Source: Granulicella sp. WH15
Lineage (GTDB): Bacteria > Acidobacteriota > Terriglobia > Terriglobales > Acidobacteriaceae
Assembly: GCF_009914315.1 (NCBI RefSeq)
Contig: NZ_CP042596.1
Span: 4,154,001-4,218,000 of the forward strand
Length of the DNA: 64,000 nt
Direction of reading: 5' to 3'
The translations under genes and the position numbers were made by a program. This document shows positions 34,568 to 41,901 of this stretch, piece after piece (the stretch's first letter is position 1; each line of letters begins with the position of its first letter). A model generated the notes under the pieces. The model was not told where the DNA came from. It did not search any database and worked only from the letters and a program-made list of their open reading frames with translations.

Positions 34568-36790
34568 CTAACTATCCAGCGGCTTCCGCGCAAAGTAGTA
34601 CAAGCTGAACGCCAGCAGCCCGAACATCACAATGCTGACACCATCGTGATACAGCGGGTTCTGCTCCGAAAACCGCCAGAACTGCCAGTGTCCGCCGCGC
34701 TGCTCGGAGACGCCCTCCACCAGCCGGATGCAAACCCCCAGCAGCCCCACGATGCCGCCCGCCGCGATCAGCCCCGACGCATACAAACTGCCGGGGCTGA
34801 CCTCGCTCTCCGTATCCACCTGCCTCGCCTCTTTAGCCGCATGGTGCAGCATCGCCCGGTCCACCATCCAGCGCATCACCCCGCCCACGAAGATCGCCAG
34901 CGTGGTCGCAATCGAGAGATACGCCCCCACCGCAAAAGTAAGCGAGCGCACGCCCAGCAGCTCCACCGCGATCACCAGCGCCACGCCCAGCAGCACCAGC
35001 GCCCACGGCAGCTTGCGCGTCAGGATGCCGTTGATGACGGTCGCCATCAGCCTTCCCTGCGGCGCGGCAGCCTTCTCGCTGCCGATCCCCTGCGTCCACT
35101 GAATCTCGATCCGGTTGGTCGCGGGATTCAGCAGGTACTTGCCGTCGGCCAACGTGGTGGAGCCGATGGAGTTCAGCAATATGTAACTTTCTCCGTTACC
35201 AATAATCTCCTTACCCGCGCCTGAGCTACTCATCACGGTAAAGTGCTGTTGAGGAAACTTACCCTTCTCCTGCACTCCATCGGCCAGCAGCTTCTCGGTA
35301 AACGGAATCGGCATGGGCAGCCGCTGAAACGACGCCAGCGCGCTGTTCATTGCGTTCAGCGTAGCGCCAATCGAGAACACCGAGACGATCACACCCGCCA
35401 TCACCGCCACCTGCTGCTTCCACGGCGTCGCACCGATCAGGTAACCCGTCTTCAGGTCCTGCGAGGTATCCCCCGCGTTCGACGCGGCAATGCACACGAT
35501 GCCGCCAATCGTAATGGCCAGCGCGCCAAACGCCGGAGCCGTCCAGCCTCGCACCAGGAAGATCGCCGTCGTCGCCATCAGCGTGGCAATCGTCATGCCC
35601 GAGACCGGGCTCGCGCTCGATCCGACGAGGCCGACAATACGTGCAGAAACAGTTACAAATAGAAATCCGAAGACCACCACCAGCAGCGCCGCCGCCAGAT
35701 TCGCCAGCACACTTACCTGCGCGCCCGGCACCGGATGGAACTCCAGGAAGCAAAACATCAGCACTACCAGCAGCACCGATCCGCCCAGCACCACCGACAT
35801 CGGCAGATCGTACGCCGTGCGCGTCGGCGCGGCCGCAACCTTCGCCTTGTCCCCTATCTTCTTGATCCCCTGGCTCAGCGCGCCGATGATCGTCGGGGCC
35901 GTGCGCAGCAGCGTAATCAGCCCCGCCGCCGCCACCGCACCCGCACCCATGGGCCGCACGTACGTCTTCCAAAGGTCCGAAGGCCCCATGTTCGCGATCA
36001 GCGTCGTCCCCGGATAAAGCGGAGACGTCAGGTGAGAGCCGAAGAAATAGATCGCGGGCATCACCACCAGCCACGAGACGCAGCCGCCCGCCAGCATCAC
36101 CGCCGCCACGCGCAAACCGATGATGTAGCCGACGCCGAGGTACTCCGGCGTGCAATCGGCCCGCACCGCCGCGCCCTTCAAGACGTGCTGCGCGCCGAAG
36201 TCCGGCTGCCAGTCCGGCTGCGAGGGCCACAGGCCGAAGAGATTCTCGTTCTGAAAGAGCGTATACACCGCGCCCAGCCCCAGCCCCAGAAACACCCTCG
36301 ACGCGAACGAGCCGCCACGCTCGCCCGCCATCAGGACGTCGGCGCAGGCGGTGCCTTCGGGGTAGATCAGCGTCTCGTGCTCGTCGACAATGAGTTGGCG
36401 ACGAAGCGGGATCATAAACAGCACCCCCAGCCAGCCGCCGAAGAGCGCCAGCGCGAAGATCCGCGACGACTCCAGGTCGAAGCCCAGAAAGATCAACGCG
36501 GGCAGGGCGAAGATGACTCCTGCCGCAATGGACTGGCCCGCGTTGCCGATGGTCTGGACGATATTGTTTTCGAGGATGGACGCCTTGCCGAACGCCCGCA
36601 GGATCGAGATCGAAAGCACCGAGATGGGAATGGACGCCGCCACCGTAAGCCCTGCGCGCAGACCGACATAGACCGTCACCGCGCCGAAGAGGACGGCGAA
36701 GACGGCTCCCAGTAAAAGGGCGCGCAGGGTGAACTCGGGCCGATTGTCCGAGGCGGGGACAAAGGGCTGAAAACCGGGGGACGATGCCAT
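34568..36790 (-). CDS. OPT-family oligopeptide transporter
   Basis: 740-residue integral membrane protein with about 15 predicted helices. OPT-family sequence starts at FTLRALLLGAVFAVLFGAVT and continues with VYVGLRAGLTVAASIPISVL, ENNIVQTIGNAGQSIAAGVI and YPEGTACADVLMAGERGG. The second half includes MSVVLGGSVLLVVLMFCFLE and SNAGDTSQDLKTGYLIGATP. An inserted extracytoplasmic stretch near 545-595 (ESYILLNSIGSTTLADGKYL) separates late helices. Bacterial members import oligopeptides, probably coupled to protons. It heads a three-gene operon with a small unknown and a gamma-glutamylcyclotransferase-like gene. The mosaic repeat lies upstream. Confidence 0.9.
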   Translation of the reverse strand: MASSPGFQPFVPASDNRPEFTLRALLLGAVFAVLFGAVTVYVGLRAGLTVAASIPISVLSISILRAFGKASILENNIVQTIGNAGQSIAAGVIFALPALIFLGFDLESSRIFALALFGGWLGVLFMIPLRRQLIVDEHETLIYPEGTACADVLMAGERGGSFASRVFLGLGLGAVYTLFQNENLFGLWPSQPDWQPDFGAQHVLKGAAVRADCTPEYLGVGYIIGLRVAAVMLAGGCVSWLVVMPAIYFFGSHLTSPLYPGTTLIANMGPSDLWKTYVRPMGAGAVAAAGLITLLRTAPTIIGALSQGIKKIGDKAKVAAAPTRTAYDLPMSVVLGGSVLLVVLMFCFLEFHPVPGAQVSVLANLAAALLVVVFGFLFVTVSARIVGLVGSSASPVSGMTIATLMATTAIFLVRGWTAPAFGALAITIGGIVCIAASNAGDTSQDLKTGYLIGATPWKQQVAVMAGVIVSVFSIGATLNAMNSALASFQRLPMPIPFTEKLLADGVQEKGKFPQQHFTVMSSSGAGKEIIGNGESYILLNSIGSTTLADGKYLLNPATNRIEIQWTQGIGSEKAAAPQGRLMATVINGILTRKLPWALVLLGVALVIAVELLGVRSLTFAVGAYLSIATTLAIFVGGVMRWMVDRAMLHHAAKEARQVDTESEVSPGSLYASGLIAAGGIVGLLGVCIRLVEGVSEQRGGHWQFWRFSEQNPLYHDGVSIVMFGLLAFSLYYFARKPLDS

Positions 36791-37226
36791 GTAGAGGTGC
36801 TCCTATCGACCGCAAATGAAACGAAAACGTATTTTTACCGCTCGGCAGCAAGCATATTCTTTCATTCCAACCAGCGGGAGGGTACTTCGTACCGTTCTCG
36901 GGGCGGTATGGGTGAGTTATCCGCATGGGGCCTCCCGTTGGTCGGCAGCAAGAATTTTTCTTTCCGACCAACGGGAGGGCCACGCGAAGCAGTAAAGAGG
37001 CGTGCAAACGCCCGCCCTCCGCGCAGGCGGCCCGTCCGGCAGGACAAACAACAGAAAAAGCGCCCTAGCGCCGGGCGGGCGGCACTTCGTGCGGTTTTCG
37101 ACGCTTCGCGTGTTGCCTGCCAGCTCAAAACGGTAGCGATTTTCCTCCACATAGGCTTATACTTCGCGTATGGCGCGGTCCGAAGGACCTGGAGCGCCTG
37201 CGTGTAGGTGAGTCTTCAGCGACTGC
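36791..37226. repeat. Intergenic region with modular repeat, copy 7 (long form, 36867-37115)
   Basis: 436 bp without a gene. The repeat holds nearly all modules in order: hairpin remnant, reversed end module, GGGGCGGTATGGGTGAGTTA, hairpin CCTCCCGTTGGTCGG with its complement, CCACGCGAAGCAGTAAAGAG, GGCGTGCAAACGCC, GGCCCGTCCGGCAGGAC, and finally a GC module ending in GACGCTTCGCGTG. It is the most complete copy in the window and a useful reference for the family. The remaining bases carry the divergent promoters. Confidence 0.85.
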
Positions 37227-38279
37227 TTGAATGACAAAGCGCTCGGAATCGCAGCCGGAGCTCCTCCCGGCGGGCCGCCTGGTGGGTTTTCCACCGGCGG
37301 GGCCAGCGGAGTGACGCACTGGCGTGCCGTAGCGCGCGTCCTGCGAAGTCCCCAGCAGATCGCCCGCACCGTCTTTCACGACCTCTTCACCACCGTACTC
37401 CCAGCGGATTGCCGCGCCTGCGGCGGCCCACTCCTGAAGGCCGGCGTCATCCCGGTCTGCGACTCCTGCTTCGACAGCCTCGCCCCCCAGGCAGGCCAGC
37501 ACTGCCAACGCTGCGGCGAAGCCCTCGGCTCCTCCCTCGATCTTGAAGACCTCCGCTTCTCCGGCATGTTGCCCGAAGGTCTCCTCTGCACTCCCTGCCG
37601 CGCCGTGCCGCCCGACTTCACCCGCGCCGTAGCCCACACGGTGTACCGCGACGAAGCCCGCACCCTCATCCACCTGCTGAAATACGAGGGCGTCCGCGGC
37701 ATCGCGCAGCGCCTCGCCCCCGTGCTCGCAAACACCATCTCCACCCTGCGCCCGCAAGCAGCAACAGAACTCACCGTCATCGCCGTACCGCTCTTCGCCT
37801 CACGCCAGCGCCAGCGCGGCTACAACCAGTCCGTCCTGCTCGCCGACGCGGCAATCAGGCAGCTAAAACGCTCCGCCCCCAACTGGCAGCTCACCCCAGC
37901 GCACCACCTTCTCACCCGCGTCCGCCACACCGAAGAACAGTACAGCCTCACCCCCGTCGGCCGCCGCCGCAACCTGCGCGGAGCCTTCCGCATCGCCGAT
38001 AAAACCGCCGTCACCGGCCGCGAAATCCTGCTCATCGACGACATCTTCACCACCGGCGCCACCGCCCGCGAGTGCTCCCGCGTCCTCATCCGCGCAGGAG
38101 CCGCAAAGGTGTGGGTCGCCACCGTAGCCCGCGCCCAGGCCGCCCGCGCAGAGCAGCACTCCGGCGACTACACCGCAGACACCGCCGCCTGGGACACCTC
38201 CATCCGGCCAACCACAACCTTTGTTTCGACAGCCGAACTACAACCGTCAATCGCACCACCCCACGAGCGGAGGATGTAA
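37227..38279 (+). CDS. comF: ComF-family phosphoribosyltransferase-like protein
   Basis: 350 residues. An N-terminal zinc-ribbon part has paired cysteines (CRACGG, CDSCFDSL, HCQRCGEAL, CTPCRA) and the C-terminal PRTase domain has the PRPP loop EILLIDDIFTTGATARECSR. GYNQSVLLADAAIRQLKRSA is the usual ComF segment. ComF proteins are needed for uptake of transforming DNA; a link to competence here is inference. The first ~30 residues are Gly/Pro-rich (GAPPGGPPGGFSTGGASG) and unusual. The start shown is a TTG; no ATG exists in frame before the conserved part, and a GTG at codon 29 is the main alternative. An HNH nuclease follows 3 bp after the stop. Confidence 0.85.
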   Translation: MNDKALGIAAGAPPGGPPGGFSTGGASGVTHWRAVARVLRSPQQIARTVFHDLFTTVLPADCRACGGPLLKAGVIPVCDSCFDSLAPQAGQHCQRCGEALGSSLDLEDLRFSGMLPEGLLCTPCRAVPPDFTRAVAHTVYRDEARTLIHLLKYEGVRGIAQRLAPVLANTISTLRPQAATELTVIAVPLFASRQRQRGYNQSVLLADAAIRQLKRSAPNWQLTPAHHLLTRVRHTEEQYSLTPVGRRRNLRGAFRIADKTAVTGREILLIDDIFTTGATARECSRVLIRAGAAKVWVATVARAQAARAEQHSGDYTADTAAWDTSIRPTTTFVSTAELQPSIAPPHERRM

Positions 38280-38282
38280 CGG

Positions 38283-38960
38283 ATGCAGCATACGGTCAAG
38301 CAACAGCACACCAGCAAATCGCGTAAGCAGAGAACCACCAGCAGCCGCCACGCGGGCCACAACAGCCCGGCCTCCAAGCGCACCACCGAGCTTGATATCC
38401 GCGCGGGCGTCTTCCGCCAGACCGCCATGCATACTCCCGTGCTGGTCCTCAACGCCAGCTACGAACCCATCAATATCTGCGGAGCGCGCCGTGCGCTGGT
38501 GCTGGTCCTCAAAGGCGTGGCCCGTACCGAGGAGCAGCAGGGAGCCATCCTGCACGCCGCCCGCGTCAACGTCGCCATGCCCAGCGTCATCCGGCTGCTG
38601 GAGTACCGCCGCATCCCGCACCAGACCCGCGCCCTCTCGCGCAAGAATATCCTGCTGCGCGACCGCAACTGCTGCCAGTACTGCTCGGTCGTCCTCACCG
38701 CGGGCGAGTTGACGCTGGACCACGTCATCCCCCGCAGCCGCGGCGGCCTCTCCACGTGGGAGAACCTCGTCGCCTGCTGCCACGACTGCAACCGCCGCAA
38801 GGGCAACCAGATGCTCCACGAGCTGACCGACATGAAGCTGCAAAAGGAGCCGCGCCCGTTCTCGCTGCACACCTCGCGCCACATCATGCGCATGATCGGC
38901 AGCGCCGACCCGAGCTGGCGGCGCTATCTCTACTTCGAGTCGGGCGACGCGGCTGCGTAG
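38283..38960 (+). CDS. HNH endonuclease family protein
   Basis: 225 residues. The HNH core is LDHVIPRSRGGLSTWENLVA followed by CCHDCNRRKGNQM. Zinc cysteines are in NCCQYCSV and CCHDC. The preceding domain (VLVLNASYEPINICGARRAL, VLVLKGVARTEEQQGA) is the conserved N-terminal part of this widespread chromosomal HNH family. The first ~45 residues are Arg/Ser/His-rich and not conserved. The start is supported by GGAGG 8 nt upstream, inside the end of comF, so the two genes are translationally linked. Function unknown; pairing with comF hints at DNA metabolism rather than homing. Confidence 0.87.
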   Translation: MQHTVKQQHTSKSRKQRTTSSRHAGHNSPASKRTTELDIRAGVFRQTAMHTPVLVLNASYEPINICGARRALVLVLKGVARTEEQQGAILHAARVNVAMPSVIRLLEYRRIPHQTRALSRKNILLRDRNCCQYCSVVLTAGELTLDHVIPRSRGGLSTWENLVACCHDCNRRKGNQMLHELTDMKLQKEPRPFSLHTSRHIMRMIGSADPSWRRYLYFESGDAAA

Positions 38961-38975
38961 ACCCGACTCACCGCA

Positions 38976-39260
38976 TCAGGCAGCCTGATGCGGCCTGATC
39001 TTGGACAAGTCATCCGTGTTGGCAAGTCGCAGGTCGTAATCGTTCTGCAGGTTGAGCCAGAACTGCGCAGGCAAGCCGAAGAAGATACCGAAGCGGAGCG
39101 CCGTATCGGCCGAGATGGAGCGCTTGCCATGTACGATGTCATTCACACGGGGTAGCGGAACGCCCAACTCCTTGGCGAGCCGGTAAGAACTTAGCCCCAG
39201 CGGCTCCATGAACTCCGTAAGCAGAATCTCGCCGGGATGAATCGCAAAAACTTTGGCCAT
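38976..39260 (-). CDS. higA: HigA-type antitoxin (XRE-family helix-turn-helix)
   Basis: 94-residue antitoxin of a type II toxin-antitoxin pair. IHPGEILLTEFMEPLGLSSY followed by RLAKELGVPLPRVNDIVHGK and RSISADTALRFGIFFGLPAQ is the classic HigA pattern; FWLNLQNDYDLR is the usual end of the domain. It follows higB by 11 bp, with GGAG before the ATG. Toxin-first order is normal for higBA. The antitoxin, alone or with HigB, would bind the inverted repeat in front of higB and repress the pair. Confidence 0.93.
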   Translation of the reverse strand: MAKVFAIHPGEILLTEFMEPLGLSSYRLAKELGVPLPRVNDIVHGKRSISADTALRFGIFFGLPAQFWLNLQNDYDLRLANTDDLSKIRPHQAA

Positions 39261-39271
39261 CCAAGTTCTCC

Positions 39272-39553
39272 TTAGTGGTAATCCACGATCTCCACATCGT
39301 GAGCGTTGCCGTCGAACCAGCGAAAACAGACCCGATATTGATCGTTGACGCGGATACTATGCTGCCCCCTGCGATCTTTCGTCAGGGCCTCAAGACGATT
39401 ACCCGGCGGGATCTTCAGGTTGTCCAGCTCAATAGCCGCATTCAAGATCGCCAGCTTCTTCCAGGCCGTGCGGCGGATGCTGGCTGGAACGCGACGGCTC
39501 TTCCCCGTCTTCCAAAGCAGCTCTGTATCCGCATCGCGGAAGCCCAGGATCAT
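39272..39553 (-). CDS. higB: HigB-type toxin (RelE-like mRNA endonuclease)
   Basis: 93 residues with the RelE/HigB fold: MILGFRDADTELLWKTGK, AAIELDNLKIPPGNRLEALT, GQHSIRVNDQYRVCFRW and the C-terminal DVEIVDYH. The basic residues and the ending VEIVDYH match ribosome-dependent mRNA interferases of the HigB group. The frame stays open 40 codons upstream, but that part runs through the operator and is unrelated to the family. The chosen ATG lies only 6 nt after the -10 element and has no Shine-Dalgarno, so the mRNA is probably leaderless. Confidence 0.92.
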   Translation of the reverse strand: MILGFRDADTELLWKTGKSRRVPASIRRTAWKKLAILNAAIELDNLKIPPGNRLEALTKDRRGQHSIRVNDQYRVCFRWFDGNAHDVEIVDYH

Positions 39554-39559
39554 GGAAGA

Positions 39560-39588
39560 ATAGTATCGCGCCGCATTACTAACGTCAA
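39560..39588 (-). promoter_or_regulatory. higBA promoter (leaderless)
   Basis: On the minus strand TTGACG, a 17-bp spacer and TACTAT make a near-ideal sigma-70-type promoter. The -10 element ends 6 nt before the higB ATG, so transcription should begin at or next to the start codon. Confidence 0.75.
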
Positions 39589-39609
39589 CCGTTAGCAATG
39601 CGGCGCGAT
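39565..39609. promoter_or_regulatory. 20-bp inverted repeat, likely HigA operator
   Basis: Arms ATCGCGCCGCATTACTAACG and CGTTAGCAATGCGGCGCGAT pair at 19 of 20 positions around a 5-nt centre. The -35 element lies at the centre and the -10 at one end, so a bound antitoxin dimer would block RNA polymerase. It also directly follows the stop of the upstream gene and might act as its terminator, but no T tract is present. Confidence 0.8.
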
Positions 39610-39620
39610 GAGCCTCAAAC

Positions 39621-40322
39621 CTAAGGCTGTACCGGCACGCCCTGGTTCTTGCGGATGCAGCCCGTATAGGCATCGAGGAACTGGTCGCGCAGCTTCGCGT
39701 ACTGCGCCATCGTCTGGAACGGGCGCGTGGCAGCGTCCTGGTTCAGGAAGTAGATCGTCGTCGCAATGCGGTTCAGGTCGTCGAAGAAGAGGTAGATTCC
39801 GAGCACCCCTCCACCCAGCCGGTTGCGGTCGAGCCCGTAGATCTCGAAGCCGCGTTTGCGCACCGGCAGGGAGTAGTTACGGCCTCCCTCCGGGCTCTGC
39901 GCCAGCGTGTGGTTGAACTCCTCGATCAACGTCGCCTTCTGGGCGCGAAAGTTCTTCGCCGCCAGCTTCTCCACCCGCAGATTGGCAAAGAAGTCCTGGT
40001 CCGGGTAGCCCATCGAGATGCGCTCCGCAGCCTCTAGCTCCACCGTCATCGGCCCATGCGAGGTCTCGGCGCTACGCTCGTTGGTGCCCTCGTTCAAAGG
40101 AACGCGCTCGACGATGCGAAGCGCATCGGGAAAGCTACAGCTCTCGTACGCGGCAAAGCCGGGGATCTGGCTCGACGGTGCGGGGACCAGCGGCGGCGGG
40201 GCCAACGTCGGAGCCGGAGCCGAGGGCAGCGCACTCTCCTGTGCCAGCGCGGCCGTACTCAGACTCATCCAAACGGCAAGCGCACAACCGGCCAACAGGG
40301 TAGGCAAAGCACGAAGCCTCAT
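39621..40322 (-). CDS. Secreted protein of unknown function
   Basis: 233 residues with a signal peptide (LAGCALAVWMSLSTAALAQ) and a Pro/Ala-rich linker (SALPSAPAPTLAPPPLVPAP) before the folded part. That part contains SMGYPDQDFFANLRVEKLAA, RNYSLPVRKRGFEIYGLDRN and GGVLGIYLFFDDLNRIATTI. I do not recognise the family. The start is set at the ATG that begins the signal peptide; the frame is open 45 codons further upstream without conserved features. It ends 11 bp before the higBA operator. Confidence 0.7.
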   Translation of the reverse strand: MRLRALPTLLAGCALAVWMSLSTAALAQESALPSAPAPTLAPPPLVPAPSSQIPGFAAYESCSFPDALRIVERVPLNEGTNERSAETSHGPMTVELEAAERISMGYPDQDFFANLRVEKLAAKNFRAQKATLIEEFNHTLAQSPEGGRNYSLPVRKRGFEIYGLDRNRLGGGVLGIYLFFDDLNRIATTIYFLNQDAATRPFQTMAQYAKLRDQFLDAYTGCIRKNQGVPVQP

Positions 40323-40455
40323 GGACTCAAGTGTATAAGGTTCGGGCACCCTGGCTCCAGATCGACAACTGGATCGGCTGCCGTGATAAGTTTTCCCCAT
40401 GGGGGCACGCGAAGGTTTGCCCCCAACCTCATTCTTCTCACTACGGAGCCGAGTC

Positions 40456-40719
40456 ATGTCGTTGAGCGAAAACTATCAGTGTGATGTGTGCGGGACCAAG
40501 AAGACGGACATTGACCGCTGGTGGCTGGCGTGGCTCGACTGCCAGCCGCTCGACTACACCAGCGACACCCAGCCGCTGCTCAAGTTCACGGGCTGGCAGC
40601 TCTCCCTGGCGCACTCGCCCGACGTGAAGCATCTCTGCGGGGCGCGCTGCGCGGGCACCATGATGGATCGCTGGATGGCCGAGCAGCACGAAAACCCCGA
40701 ATCCCAGTGCGCCCACTGA
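40456..40719 (+). CDS. Small cysteine-rich protein, possible zinc-binding
   Basis: 87 residues. CDVCGTKK near the start and HLCGARCAG near residue 65 could together hold one metal ion in a zinc-ribbon or treble-clef arrangement. Between them lies DRWWLAWLDCQPLDYTSDTQ. No known family comes to mind. The ATG is preceded by ACGGAG. It is divergent from the secreted unknown and followed at once by a repeat element. Confidence 0.65.
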   Translation: MSLSENYQCDVCGTKKTDIDRWWLAWLDCQPLDYTSDTQPLLKFTGWQLSLAHSPDVKHLCGARCAGTMMDRWMAEQHENPESQCAH

Positions 40720-40720
40720 G

Positions 40721-40855
40721 CACCTCGTGCGGTTCTCGGGGTGGTACGGGCAGGATGATCTTCTGAGGGCCTCCCGTTGGTCGGCAGCGAACATTGTTTA
40801 TTCCGACCGACGGGAGAACCACGCGAAGCCTTAAAAGAGCGTGTAAACGCCTGAA
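40721..40855. repeat. Modular intergenic repeat, copy 8
   Basis: A truncated GC module (CACCTCGTGCGGTTCTCGGG) right at the stop codon, GTGGTACGGGCAGGATGATC, then hairpin arms CCTCCCGTTGGTCGG and CCGACCGACGGGAG, and the CCACGCGAAGCCTTAAAAGA end module. Fills the gap to the next, convergent gene. Confidence 0.82.
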
Positions 40856-40858
40856 CAC

Positions 40859-41827
40859 CTACTTCGGCGGAGCGGTCTTATCGGCCCCCGGCAACTCTTC
40901 GCCGTTGTAGATAATCCGCGACTTGGCCCGGTACTGCTTGTAATCGGTGTACCGCACCACCGTCCTCAGGTGTACATCCTGCGAGAGCGCCCCTTGCTGG
41001 GCGGAAAAGTGCAGGTTCCCCTCGGCCTTGGTGTAGGTCGGGAACCAGTACTTCCCATCCACCTGCTCGTAGTAGGTCGTAAACGGCGGCGACAGGTCCT
41101 CGTGGCCTTTACGCTTGTCGTCCGGCACGTTCTTGCCGTTGATCAGCACAATCTGGAAGTCCTGCTGATCGACCCACACCTTCCCCTGAAAGTACCGCTT
41201 GCCCTTTTCAAGAGTCTTTGGCCCCGCCTCGAAGACATACGTGTCCAGCTCATCGACCTTCTGCCGCCCCAGATACGTCACGTTGTACTGCGGCAGGTCC
41301 GCCGTCGTCAGGATGAAAGGCAGCCGGTGCTCGATATCCTGAAAGTCGGCAGGACTCATCATCACGCGCTCCAACGTGTTCTGCGGCGCGAAGATGACGT
41401 GCTCGTTGCGCCGTCCGGCATCGTCGAAGGAGATGTCGGTCACCTGCTGGTACTCGCCGTCGACCTTGTTGTTATCGTCGTTGATCGTATCGACCTTCAC
41501 GGTCTGGCGGAAGGTGTAGCTGTCGCGCGCCTTGGAGAACTCGGCCTCACGCGCCGCGAACTTCTGGATGATCTGCTCCGGCGTAACGTCAGTCGGAGGA
41601 GCCGGGTCGAGCGCACCGAAGCCGCTCTGCCCCATCGCCGCTGCCACTCCCGCCACAGGCAGACCAGTACCCGCGTCTGTATTTGCGACAGGCCCTTTAC
41701 CCCGCGCAGGCAAAGCCGATAGCAGAAAAAGAGCGGCAGCGAAGGCACAGACAGCTGGCTCAGGCCGCAGCCGAGCCGTACCGGGGCGAAGCATAAACCC
41801 AATCTTTGCGGGCAGGGGGAATCTCAT
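40859..41827 (-). CDS. Exported protein of unknown function, outer-membrane-lipoprotein-sorting-like
   Basis: 322 residues. A hydrophobic segment (CAFAAALFLLSALPARG) about 27 residues in acts as signal peptide. The mature part is beta-rich, with RDSYTFRQTVKVDTINDDNN, GRRNEHVIFAPQNT, YLGRQKVDELDTYVFEAGPK and GKVWVDQQDFQIVLINGKNV. This is the pattern of LolA/LolB-like half-barrels found in secreted Acidobacterial proteins. A role in carrying or binding lipid is only suggested by the fold resemblance. The N-terminus before the signal is long; a start 11 codons later (MLRPGT) is possible. Confidence 0.72.
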   Translation of the reverse strand: MRFPLPAKIGFMLRPGTARLRPEPAVCAFAAALFLLSALPARGKGPVANTDAGTGLPVAGVAAAMGQSGFGALDPAPPTDVTPEQIIQKFAAREAEFSKARDSYTFRQTVKVDTINDDNNKVDGEYQQVTDISFDDAGRRNEHVIFAPQNTLERVMMSPADFQDIEHRLPFILTTADLPQYNVTYLGRQKVDELDTYVFEAGPKTLEKGKRYFQGKVWVDQQDFQIVLINGKNVPDDKRKGHEDLSPPFTTYYEQVDGKYWFPTYTKAEGNLHFSAQQGALSQDVHLRTVVRYTDYKQYRAKSRIIYNGEELPGADKTAPPK

Positions 41828-41901
41828 CCTGTTCGATTAGACGCGCAAGCTGGGAAAGTTGTCTCCAACGCAGGCCAGCGCAAGCTCAGGTGAGGAAAAA
41901 C

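Noticed and set aside
39565..39609. The palindrome before higB as a simple terminator of the upstream gene
   Set aside because: It has no T tract, and a good promoter is embedded in it, so operator is the better reading; a minor terminator role remains possible.
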